A stretch of 64,000 bases of DNA from Poriferisodalis sp965208485 (GTDB taxonomy: Bacteria > Actinomycetota > Acidimicrobiia > Acidimicrobiales > Poriferisodalaceae). Within the stretch, counting starts at the first letter, position 1; every line of letters starts with the position of its first letter. The DNA is taken from positions 3,224,001 to 3,288,000 of the forward strand of contig NZ_OZ242344.1 in the NCBI RefSeq assembly GCF_965208485.1, in the 5' to 3' direction. The position numbers and the translations under genes are program-made. Below the pieces are notes generated by a model that was not told the DNA's origin, ran no database searches, and saw nothing but the letters and a program-made list of their open reading frames with translations. Below, piece after piece: positions 1-6,901 of the stretch.

Positions 1-1139
1 GCTCGAACATGGCGGGCCGCATGCGCCTCGACGATCTCGGTGTCGTCTCCGATGAGCTCGGCAGTGTGCTCATCGAGGCCATCGCAGGCAGATCGCGGGC
101 CAACGTGGTGGTCGCAGCTGCGATGGGCGGCGGCAAGACCACGCTCTGCCAGGCACTGCTCGCGGCGGTGCCTGACCACGAGCGCATCGACACCATCGAG
201 GACACGCCCGAACTTCGGCTGGCGGAGTACGGCATTCACCCGAACACCTATGAGCGCCTCACGCGAGACCCCAACCAAGACGGTCACGGCCGTCACTCGA
301 TGGCCGACCACATCCGCGATGCCAAGCGGGCGAATGCCGCCAAGCTGGTGGTGGGCGAGATCCGAGGCGAGGGATGCGAGGCGCTGCTCGACGCCATGTC
401 CTCAGGTCTCGACGGCTGCTTGGTGACGCTGCATTCCCAGCCTGGCAAGGGCGTCTTGGAGAAGCTGGTCGCGTACGCCTGCTCGGAGGGAGCAGAGCCC
501 GACTACGCGCGCCGCCAGATTGCTGCTGCGGTGGACCTGTGCGTGTGGATGGGCCGCAACGACGCGGGGGAGCGGGTGGTAGCCGATGTGACTCAGCTCA
601 CTGGCATCGACGATCTCACTGGCGTGATCTCGACGACCTGTCTGTGGGTGCTGCGACCGGGTGACCGGTGGGCGACTCCGGCTGGCCGCCCCGCGGGCCG
701 GATGGCGGACGTGTACGCCTCCGCCGGACTCCCCGAATCGGGCGGGGAGGCCGAATTGCCGACGACGTTCTCGCAGATCGTGGATGTCCCGGCAGCGCCG
801 AGTCTTGACATGCCGGCGCTCACGCCTGCGGCTGCCGCGCAGCTCACCGCAGAAGTGCCCGTGACTGCACCGGCGCCAGCCGTGCCTGTGCATCTCGAAC
901 CTGTGCCGCTGCTTGACGTGGATGTGCCGCTGGCTGACATGGCTGTGCCGCTGCTTGACGTGGATGTGCCGTCGGCTGCTGCGGTCTCGTTCGCAGCAGG
1001 ATCGGACTCACTGCTGTTCGACGCGGCACCCTGCAACGGGTCCCAGCGCGGCGAGGTGCTGTGGGATCCGGGTCCGCTGGTCCCGATGGACGATCCGCCG
1101 CCGTACGAGGCACTCGTGGCCGGGGAAGCACCGTGCTGA
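1..1139 (+). CDS. TadA/CpaF-type secretion ATPase (5' partial)
   Basis: C-terminal part of a hexameric AAA-type ATPase that powers assembly of Flp/Tad pili at the cytoplasmic side of the inner membrane. The frame is open to the window edge, so the N-terminus is missing; the ATG at 9 is probably internal. Counting from that ATG, the Walker A loop (MGGGKTT) is at 39-45, an acidic IEDTPEL segment at 63-69, and the Walker B-like LVVGEIRGEG at 113-122. These are typical of the CpaF/TadA family. The last 130 residues are a Pro/Val/Ala-rich tail with a duplicated VPLLDVDVP motif, which is not part of the ATPase fold. The stop overlaps the next gene, tadB-like, by 7 bases. Family assignment is firm; the role of the tail is unknown. 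Confidence 0.88.
   Translation, partial: SNMAGRMRLDDLGVVSDELGSVLIEAIAGRSRANVVVAAAMGGGKTTLCQALLAAVPDHERIDTIEDTPELRLAEYGIHPNTYERLTRDPNQDGHGRHSMADHIRDAKRANAAKLVVGEIRGEGCEALLDAMSSGLDGCLVTLHSQPGKGVLEKLVAYACSEGAEPDYARRQIAAAVDLCVWMGRNDAGERVVADVTQLTGIDDLTGVISTTCLWVLRPGDRWATPAGRPAGRMADVYASAGLPESGGEAELPTTFSQIVDVPAAPSLDMPALTPAAAAQLTAEVPVTAPAPAVPVHLEPVPLLDVDVPLADMAVPLLDVDVPSAAAVSFAAGSDSLLFDAAPCNGSQRGEVLWDPGPLVPMDDPPPYEALVAGEAPC
901..971 (+). repeat. 29-bp direct repeat in the tail of the TadA/CpaF gene
   Basis: Two identical 29-base copies (901-929 and 943-971, period 42) encode the repeated PLLDVDVP segment in the low-complexity C-terminus of the ATPase. The reading frame is kept. Confidence 0.8.
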
Positions 1140-1906
1140 GGCTCGCTGCGCTTGGGGCGGTCGGCTGTGCTGCGGCGCTGTGGCTGCTGCTTGCCGATGC
1201 CGGTCGTGGGCACCGCCGCGTCGGCGGCCCGACACGCTGGCCGTGGGCGGTGACGGGCCTTGCGGCATTCGTCGCCGGATTCGCCTTCGGGCCTGCCGCC
1301 GCCGGCCTCGCCGGGGCCGTTGTCGGCATCTGTGCCTGGTGCGCGGCGGTCGCCGTGCGCAGCCGTCAGCGTGTGTCCGCGGCGGAGTCGGTGGCGCAGT
1401 TCGCGTCGATCCTGGCCAATCAGGCGCAGGTCTCGCGCACGGTGGTCGATGCGCTCGAGACCGCAGCGCCGCTGGCCACCGGCCCGATTGCCCGCACGGC
1501 AGCCCGGTTCGTCTCAGAGTGCCGCAGCGTGGGCGTGGAGGCCGCAGCGCAGCGGTTCGCGACGGGAGCCGAGGGCGCCGTTGCTGCGTGGCTGGCTGAT
1601 GCCGTAGCGGTTGCGGCAGCGAGCGGCGGTGAGTGGGTGCCCATCCTGGGCGTGCTTGAATCCGAGGCAGCCGAGGACGCTGCAACGGCACGCCACTTTC
1701 ACCGTCACGTCGCGGCGAATCTGCCTCAGCTCGCACTCTCGGCCGCACTCGGCGCCGCAATCGCTCTCGGGAGTGCCTTGGTGAGCCCGGAAGCTTGGGA
1801 GTGGCTGACCGGCGTCCAAGGCCAGCGCGTGGGCCTCGCTGCAATCACCATCGCCGCGTTGATCTGCGCCCGCCCGCTGGTCTCAGCCTGGGAGCAGACC
1901 CGATGA
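1133..1906 (+). CDS. TadB-like type II secretion system F-family membrane protein
   Basis: Probable inner-membrane platform protein of the Tad pilus, 257 aa from the GTG at 1133. That start overlaps the end of the ATPase gene by 7 bases, which indicates translational coupling; an upstream in-frame start at 1061 would give an unlikely basic extension. Two or three hydrophobic segments lie in the first 75 residues, followed by a soluble helical T2SSF-like domain (SVAQFASILANQAQVSRTVVDAL...) and two more membrane segments at the C-terminus, the usual TadB topology. Next to the TadA ATPase and a TadC-like gene, the assignment is strong by context and moderate from sequence alone. Confidence 0.75.
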   Translation: MLRLAALGAVGCAAALWLLLADAGRGHRRVGGPTRWPWAVTGLAAFVAGFAFGPAAAGLAGAVVGICAWCAAVAVRSRQRVSAAESVAQFASILANQAQVSRTVVDALETAAPLATGPIARTAARFVSECRSVGVEAAAQRFATGAEGAVAAWLADAVAVAAASGGEWVPILGVLESEAAEDAATARHFHRHVAANLPQLALSAALGAAIALGSALVSPEAWEWLTGVQGQRVGLAAITIAALICARPLVSAWEQTR

Positions 1907-2670
1907 GCCTGGCTCTGCCGTCGCCGGGCGTGCTCGTCTTCTGGACCCTCGTGGGGCTCTGCTCTGCCGCGGCAGCAGGGCTGGTCGGAGGCAGCGAGCG
2001 GCGTCGCCGGAACCGTCGGCGTCTGGCCGCGTTGGGCTGGACCACGCCACGGCTCGCCGTCCTCGCAGCAGTGGTCGCCGTGAGCACGGTCGGCATTGCC
2101 TTTGCTGCCAGCACTCGATTCTCTGCCGACGCCGCCGCGTCGCCCGCGCTGGCGCTCGCATGGTCGCTGCTGGTGGCAGTCGCGGCGGCGTGGGCAGTGC
2201 CTGGCTTGGTGGCAACCTCTGCATTGTCGGGCAATCGCCGTCGGCTCGACGATGCGGTACTGCTGTGGCTGCGCCGCATTCGTCTCTTCGTGGCGGCAGG
2301 GCACCCCATCAGCGTGGCGGTGCTCGATGCGGCGGAGCGCGTGAGCGATCCCGCGTTCGCGCCCGCGGCGGGCGCCGTCAACGCAGCCGTGCTCGGCGGG
2401 CGAGACCCCTTGGCCGCCGTTGCGGCCCAGTTGGCCGACTCGCCGACGGCATCCCTGCTGCGCACCGTGGACGCAGCCGAGCGCTCGGGCGCGGCGGCGT
2501 CGCGGCTGCTGGACCGGGTCTTGGACCGTGTCGTGCGCGCCATGGACGACCGACGCCGGGAGTCCATCGACCGCCTCGGCCGCTCGGTGGGGGCGTCCGC
2601 CTCGCTGCTCGCCGTCGTGGCCTCCGGTGTGGTCATGGTGACCATCGTCATGACCCTTCCGTCGGTGTGA
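1903..2670 (+). CDS. TadC-like type II secretion system F-family membrane protein
   Basis: Second platform protein of the Tad pilus, 255 aa. The ATG at 1903 overlaps the tadB-like stop (ATGA), so the two are likely co-translated. N-terminal membrane segments at about 10-25, 45-65 and 80-105 are followed by the T2SSF-like cytoplasmic domain (DDAVLLWLRRIRLFVAAGHPISVAVLDAAERV...), and the protein ends in another hydrophobic helix (LLAVVASGVVMVTIVMTL). TadB and TadC normally occur as such a pair. It is the last strong Tad machinery gene here; the following four small genes are probably pilin-class substrates. Confidence 0.75.
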   Translation: MSLALPSPGVLVFWTLVGLCSAAAAGLVGGSERRRRNRRRLAALGWTTPRLAVLAAVVAVSTVGIAFAASTRFSADAAASPALALAWSLLVAVAAAWAVPGLVATSALSGNRRRLDDAVLLWLRRIRLFVAAGHPISVAVLDAAERVSDPAFAPAAGAVNAAVLGGRDPLAAVAAQLADSPTASLLRTVDAAERSGAAASRLLDRVLDRVVRAMDDRRRESIDRLGRSVGASASLLAVVASGVVMVTIVMTLPSV

Positions 2671-2749
2671 GGCGACCGATGAGCGCTGCATGTGAGACCG
2701 CCAACGCAAGGAACCCGATCGCCCGCAGGAACGGGCAAGGAGCAGAGCA

Positions 2750-2977
2750 ATGGATTCACCTGTCACCAAGCTGATTTTCATCGCCGCCGCCGTCGCCGCC
2801 TCGATTCTCGTGGTGACGGTGATGTGGACGACCCTCGGCAATAACGCCCCGCAAGCACATGACAGCACGGTCGACTTCAGCAAGATCACCTCCAAGAACC
2901 TCTGTGACGCGATTCACGGCACAGAGTCTTCCGGCACCTCCAAGTGGGACTCGGCCAAGAGCGAGTGCCAGCCGTAG
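2750..2977 (+). CDS. Small single-pass membrane protein in tad locus
   Basis: 75-residue protein with one N-terminal membrane helix (about residues 7-29) and a polar C-terminal tail with two cysteines (CDAIHGTESS...SEC). An AGGAG-like ribosome binding site lies just upstream (GCAAGGAGCAGAGCA). Its position after tadC and before the TadE-like genes suggests a Flp-type pilin or minor pilin, but it lacks a recognisable prepilin cleavage motif, so this is an inference. It could equally be an accessory membrane protein. Confidence 0.6.
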   Translation: MDSPVTKLIFIAAAVAASILVVTVMWTTLGNNAPQAHDSTVDFSKITSKNLCDAIHGTESSGTSKWDSAKSECQP

Positions 2978-3034
2978 GAATTCCAAGATTGCTCGCGTTG
3001 ATGTCTCTTGCGTCGAATTGGCAGGTGAGTGCTC

Positions 3035-3451
3035 ATGGACAGCTCGATCTCGATCTTGCGGCTGTTCAGCGTGCTGGCGGTGTTCATGGCGCTGGTGATC
3101 TCGCTGTTCGCCCGCCAGGTGGGCGCTGCCGCTGCGCAGGGAGCGGCCGACGCCGCGGCCATCGCAGTCACCGACCTGGTGCCGCCGAACTGGGACTGCG
3201 CCGAAGCGAGCCTGCCAGCGGATGCAACGGCCACAGCGGCGAGGGTGGCCGTGGACCGCGCAGCGCAGATCGCGTCCGTCCAGCCGACAGCCGTCGAGGT
3301 ACGCGCGGACGGCACCTGCTCGGTCATCGTCTCGGTGCGCGTTTCCTCCCACGGCTGGCTCGGTTCGGGCGGCGCGCTCGGCGTGGCCTGCCGCCGCCCG
3401 CCGTCAGCCGAGGGGGCTGCCTTGCGAGCGCCGGTGGCGCCGCCATGCTGA
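3035..3451 (+). CDS. TadE/TadG-like pseudopilin (first of three)
   Basis: 138 aa from the ATG at 3035; a GTG two codons earlier is possible. A hydrophobic N-terminal helix (LRLFSVLAVFMALVISLFA) is followed by the segment GAAAAQGAADAAAIAVTD, which resembles the Ala-rich AADAAALA region after the membrane helix in TadE/TadG pilus proteins. The rest is an exported domain with two to four cysteines. In Tad loci such proteins act as minor pilins or surface components. Assignment rests on topology and neighbourhood. Confidence 0.6.
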   Translation: MDSSISILRLFSVLAVFMALVISLFARQVGAAAAQGAADAAAIAVTDLVPPNWDCAEASLPADATATAARVAVDRAAQIASVQPTAVEVRADGTCSVIVSVRVSSHGWLGSGGALGVACRRPPSAEGAALRAPVAPPC

Positions 3452-3574
3452 GCTGTCCCGGCGGCTGCGGGTTTGCCGGATCGCCTGGGCTCCATCGGGC
3501 CGCACCGCCGGCGCATGGCGGGCTTGACTGCCGCCCGTGCGCTCGGGATGTGCTGTCGCAGGGAGCATCCGGTT

Positions 3575-3997
3575 GTGGATGAGAGCGTCGGGATGCTGAG
3601 CGTGGCAGCGGTGCTGGTGCTCGGCATTTGGCTCATCGACTATTCGGGCGACGCTGCCCGAGCCTCGGTCAGCGTCCGGTCAGCGAGCGTTGAAGCGGCC
3701 CAGTACGCCGCGAGCGCACTCGCATCGCCGCCTTCGGGCACCACGGACGCCGCCTTGGACGGCCATGCCGCAGGCATCGCCTCGCGCATCATCGGTGCCG
3801 CTGCCATCTCCGACTGTGACACCGCCGATCCTCGCTACGACGTCTCCGCAGTGATTCATCGGCTGCCAAGCGGCCCCAAGCCAAGCGCTGTCAGCGTCGG
3901 GGTGACCTGCCCGCTGGCTGTCTCTCCCGTCTTCGCCGACACCGTCCGCTTCCGGACAGCCGTGCCGGTAGCCAAACCTCCGGGCAGCGGGCCATGA
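3575..3997 (+). CDS. TadE/TadG-like pseudopilin (second of three)
   Basis: 140 aa from the GTG at 3575, chosen because GGGAG lies 10 bases upstream and because an upstream start would add an Arg-rich extension before the membrane helix. N-terminal helix SVAAVLVLGIWLIDY, then an Ala/Ser-rich stretch (SASVEAAQYAASALAS) and an exported domain with two cysteines. The stop overlaps the following gene (ATGA). Same topology as its neighbours; function inferred from the tad context. Confidence 0.58.
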   Translation: MDESVGMLSVAAVLVLGIWLIDYSGDAARASVSVRSASVEAAQYAASALASPPSGTTDAALDGHAAGIASRIIGAAAISDCDTADPRYDVSAVIHRLPSGPKPSAVSVGVTCPLAVSPVFADTVRFRTAVPVAKPPGSGP

Positions 3998-4383
3998 GCA
4001 CTCCGATGATTGCGCTGGCGCTGGTGGCGATGTGCGCGCTGTTCAGCGCAGCGGCAGCCGACAGCGCCCAGGCCATCGGGCTGCGCAACCACGCCGCGAA
4101 CGAGGCCCGGCGGGTTGCCGCCAGCACGCTCGACTCGTGTGCATCCGCCGGCAGCGGCCCGCAGCGATGCACGCTGCCGCCTGGTTGCGCTGCGCCTGCG
4201 TGCGCGGTGTGCCGTCGGGGCGATGCCGTCGTGGCCGATGTGTCGCTGCAGTGGTCGCCGGTCTTGCTGCGAGGGCTTGCCCCGGCACGTGGGCGCCACG
4301 CGCTCAGCCTCGACGCGCTCGACGTCGCCGCCCTGGCCGGGACCACCCTCCCTGCCTGCAGCTCAACGTATTTCGCGCCGTGA
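3994..4383 (+). CDS. TadE/TadG-like pseudopilin (third of three)
   Basis: 129 aa, start ATG overlapping the preceding stop. It has an N-terminal membrane helix (MIALALVAMCALFSAAAADSA) followed by a cysteine-rich exported domain (DSCASAGSGPQRC...PPGCAAPACAVC; seven or more Cys), suggesting disulfide-stabilised folding outside the cytoplasm. It closes the tad operon: the next sequence is an IS remnant whose left end lies about 50 bases downstream of the stop. Confidence 0.55.
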   Translation: MSTPMIALALVAMCALFSAAAADSAQAIGLRNHAANEARRVAASTLDSCASAGSGPQRCTLPPGCAAPACAVCRRGDAVVADVSLQWSPVLLRGLAPARGRHALSLDALDVAALAGTTLPACSSTYFAP

Positions 4384-4431
4384 GGCCATGACAACGACCA
4401 TCGCGCCGAACGCGCTGAAGCACGGCATTTC

Positions 4432-5191
4432 CTGAGAGGCCGCGCGGATAGTCGACCGTCCACCAGTCGTCGTGTCGGTTTCGTTGTGATGCGGGGTGCT
4501 GTACCAACCGACGACATGGTGGAGGTGCTTGTTCATCATGCGCGCTTTGAGCAAGACGGTGGTGGATGTCATCTGGGCGGCGGTGGGGCCGTTGTTGCCG
4601 CGAGGCTCTGAGGGTCGCCCGTTGGGCTGTCATCGGCCTCGTGTGTGCGATCGGCTGTGCCTGCGGGGGATCATCATCAGGCTGGTGACGGGCTGCTCAT
4701 GGGAGTCCGTCGAGTGTTTGCTGGACGGCGAGGTGTCCGACACGACGCTGCGGTCGCGCCGCGACGAGTGGGCCGCAGCAGGCGCGAACCGCAACGACAT
4801 CATGCTGTTCGAGCCGACCATCGCCGAGATCGAACGCCGAGGACTGCATCACGACATCGACACCGTCCATCTCGACCGCGGCTACATCGGCGCCCGCGTC
4901 GACCGGGCCGCCCGCAAAGCCGGCGTCACCGACATCGTGCGGCCCCACAAACGCAAACCCAGCAGCGGCCCCGCCGAGCCTGCCCCCGCGCCGCTGGGGC
5001 TGCGCTGGACCGTGGAGCGCACCAACTCGTGGCTGTCCAACTACGGCCAGCTACGCCGCAACACCGACCGCAAACCCGAACACCGCCTCGCCCAGTTCGC
5101 CCTCGCCATCACACTGATCATCACCATCAAACTCATCGACCACCGCGACCGATGGCAACCCCACCTGCCACCTATCCGCTGACGCTCTGAG
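4432..5191 (+). mobile_element. IS5-family insertion element remnant
   Basis: About 760 bp between the tad operon and the pyr leader. Imperfect 15-bp inverted ends (4437-4451 and 5172-5186; 10 of 15 match, ending in the shared GCGGATAG/CTATCCGC) flank the transposase remnant. Each end is bordered by the pentamer CTGAG (4432-4436 and 5187-5191), which may be a target duplication. IS family and transposase identity are firm; exact ends are tentative. Confidence 0.6.
4535..5182 (+). pseudogene. Internally deleted IS5-family transposase
   Basis: The frame from 4496 (likely start near 4538, MRALSKTVVDVIWAAV) matches both ends of an IS5-group DDE transposase. The N-terminal region ends RRDEWAAAG and runs straight into ANRNDIMLFEPT. 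In intact relatives about 70 residues, including the first catalytic Asp (DGS motif), lie between these points. The second Asp (HLDRGY) and the Glu (VERTNSW) are still present, as is the SNYGQLRRNTDR C-terminal motif. The reading frame survives the deletion, but the protein cannot be an active transposase. It could be a non-autonomous element moved in trans. Confidence 0.85.
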
Positions 5192-5261
5192 CATCTCGCC
5201 GACCGCGAGAATGCGCGCCGCCCGGTGAGGGTTCCGCGCTAGGGTGCGGTTCTGACCGTGA

Positions 5262-5300
5262 AGCGGGTCCAGTGAGGCTCGTACGGACAGGAAGGACCTG
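5262..5300 (+). promoter_or_regulatory. Putative PyrR-binding leader element
   Basis: The leader contains GGTCCAGTGAGGCTC (5266-5280), which closely matches the conserved UCCAGAGAGGCU core of PyrR-binding RNA loops. The preceding GGTCC can pair with GGACC at 5294-5298, which overlaps the AGGAAGGA ribosome binding site of pyrR. Known family biology is that UMP-bound PyrR stabilises this loop and lowers pyr expression. The pairing given here is inferred by eye. Confidence 0.6.
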
Positions 5301-5303
5301 CGC

Positions 5304-5870
5304 GTGGCAGACCGCGAGCGACGCATGACGCCCCCGTACGGGGGCGTTTTCGTTGCCCGGACCGCCATTCTCGATTCCAGCGGGGTCCACCGGGCGCTCA
5401 CCCGCATCGGCCACGAGATCATCGAGCGCAACCAGGGTCTCGACGAGGTCGTCGTGGTGGGCCTGCAGACCGGCGGCGTGCAGATCGCGCTGCGCATCGT
5501 GCGGCTGCTGTTCGAGATCGACGGCACCGATGTGCCCTTCGGCACGCTGGACGTGGTCATGCACCGCGACGACATCGGTCTGCGCCCGGTCATGGCCGAA
5601 GCCGTCACCGACATCCCCTTCGACCTCGACGGCATGACCGTCGTGCTGGTGGACGACGTGCTGTACACCGGCCGCACCATCCGCGCCGCACTCGACGCTC
5701 TCAACGACTTCGGCCGCCCGCGTGCCGTGCAGCTCGCCGTGGTGATCGACCGCGGCCACCGCGAGCTGCCTATCCGCCCCGACTTCGTCGGCAAGAACCT
5801 GCCCACTAGCCGCGAGGAGATGGTCGACGTCACGCTCGAGGGCGTCTTGTTGGGGGAGATGCGCAAATGA
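5304..5870 (+). CDS. pyrR: PyrR bifunctional regulator / uracil phosphoribosyltransferase
   Basis: RNA-binding regulator of pyrimidine synthesis with PRTase fold; 188 aa from GTG 5304, with AGGAAGG 8 bases upstream. The PRPP-binding loop VVLVDDVLYTGRTIRAALDAL (about 113-133) and the C-terminal RGHRELPIRPDFVGKNLPTS are diagnostic of PyrR. Homology begins at about residue 20 (ILDSSGVHRALTRIGHEII); the first 19 residues are encoded across the terminator hairpin. No ATG, GTG or TTG start exists in frame between the hairpin and the conserved region, so ribosomes must enter before it. First gene of the pyr operon; its stop overlaps pyrB by 4 bases. Confidence 0.93.
   Translation: MADRERRMTPPYGGVFVARTAILDSSGVHRALTRIGHEIIERNQGLDEVVVVGLQTGGVQIALRIVRLLFEIDGTDVPFGTLDVVMHRDDIGLRPVMAEAVTDIPFDLDGMTVVLVDDVLYTGRTIRAALDALNDFGRPRAVQLAVVIDRGHRELPIRPDFVGKNLPTSREEMVDVTLEGVLLGEMRK
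5328..5352 (+). terminator. Intrinsic terminator/attenuator hairpin inside the start of pyrR
   Basis: Perfect 20-base palindrome ACGCCCCCGTACGGGGGCGT (8-bp stem, 4-base loop) followed by TTT and a T-rich CGTT stretch. It lies 24 bases after the GTG start of pyrR and directly after an in-frame ATG, so it is within the coding sequence as read. Position and shape fit an attenuator for the whole pyr operon. Confidence 0.7.
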
Positions 5871-6901
5871 GCGGACACCTGCTGACGCTGGGCGAACTGG
5901 GCACCGAGGGAATCACTGAGCTGCTTTCGCTCACCGACCGCTTCGTGGAGGTCGGCCAGCGGCCGATCCCCAAGGTGCCCGCCCTGCGCGGGCGCACCGT
6001 GGCCACGCTGTTCTTCGAGGAATCCACCCGCACCCGGCTCGCCTTCGAGACCGCGGCGAAACGGCTGTCGGCCGATGTGCTGACGTTCTCGGCGTCGTCC
6101 TCGTCGCTCGCCAAGGGCGAGTCGCTGCGCGACACAGTCGAAACCATCGACGCGATGGGCGTCGACGCGATGGTGGTGCGTCATCGCAGCTCGGGCGTTC
6201 CCGCCCAGGTTGCACGCTGGGTGGGCGACGGGGTCAGCGTGCTGAACGGGGGTGACGGCTGGCACGCCCATCCCACCCAAGGCTTGCAGGACGCCTACAC
6301 CCTCTGGCGCCACTTCTGCCCGATGCCCGACGGGCTGCCGGGCACGGTCGCGCCCGATGTGCCGACGCTGGCAGGCCGTCGTGTCGCCATCGTCGGCGAC
6401 ATCGTCCACAGCCGCGTTGCCCGCAGTGACATAGAGGCGTACACCGCGCTGGGCGCCAGCATCGTGCTGGTCGCCCCGCCCACGCTGCTGCCGGTGCAGC
6501 CCCGGGAATGGATCGACGGCTGGCTGCCGCCCGACGACGCCAAGCGAGTCGAGATCACTCACCACTTCGACGACGTGCTCGACGAGCTCGATGTGGTGGG
6601 TCTGCTGCGCTGCCAGCGGGAGCGCATGATCGACGGCCTGATCGGCTCGATACCCGAGTACGTCGCCCGCTACGGCCTCACTTTCGAGCGGGCGCATCGT
6701 CTCCGACGGCGTGCGGTGGTCACTCACCCCGGACCCATGAACCGCGGCATCGAGATCGCAGGCGACACCGCCGAGGACCTTGCTGCCGACGGCCGCCTGC
6801 TCGTCACCCGCCAGGTCACCCACGGAGTGGCCGTTCGCATGGCGGCGCTGTTCCGACTCGTCGGATCGGGAACCGCGCTCGGAGCCGACGAACGTGACTG
6901 A
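5867..6901 (+). CDS. pyrB: Aspartate carbamoyltransferase catalytic subunit
   Basis: Condenses carbamoyl phosphate with aspartate, the second step of UMP synthesis in the cytoplasm. 344 aa; the carbamoyl-phosphate loop STRTR is at 53-57, SSLAKGES with the catalytic Lys at about 84, and HPTQ at 135-138. It is 30-40 residues longer than typical PyrB; the extra length includes an insertion after residue 150 (CPMPDGLPGTVAPDVPTL). No pyrI regulatory gene follows. The start ATG overlaps pyrR (ATGA), and the stop lies inside the next gene by 8 bases, so PyrB and the inactive dihydroorotase-like protein are translationally coupled. That arrangement is seen where the two proteins form one complex. Confidence 0.95.
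   Translation: MSGHLLTLGELGTEGITELLSLTDRFVEVGQRPIPKVPALRGRTVATLFFEESTRTRLAFETAAKRLSADVLTFSASSSSLAKGESLRDTVETIDAMGVDAMVVRHRSSGVPAQVARWVGDGVSVLNGGDGWHAHPTQGLQDAYTLWRHFCPMPDGLPGTVAPDVPTLAGRRVAIVGDIVHSRVARSDIEAYTALGASIVLVAPPTLLPVQPREWIDGWLPPDDAKRVEITHHFDDVLDELDVVGLLRCQRERMIDGLIGSIPEYVARYGLTFERAHRLRRRAVVTHPGPMNRGIEIAGDTAEDLAADGRLLVTRQVTHGVAVRMAALFRLVGSGTALGADERD

Noticed and set aside
3452..3574. Extra N-terminal part of the second TadE-like gene from 3473
   Set aside because: It would place an Arg-rich stretch before the membrane helix; the GTG at 3575 has a ribosome binding site.
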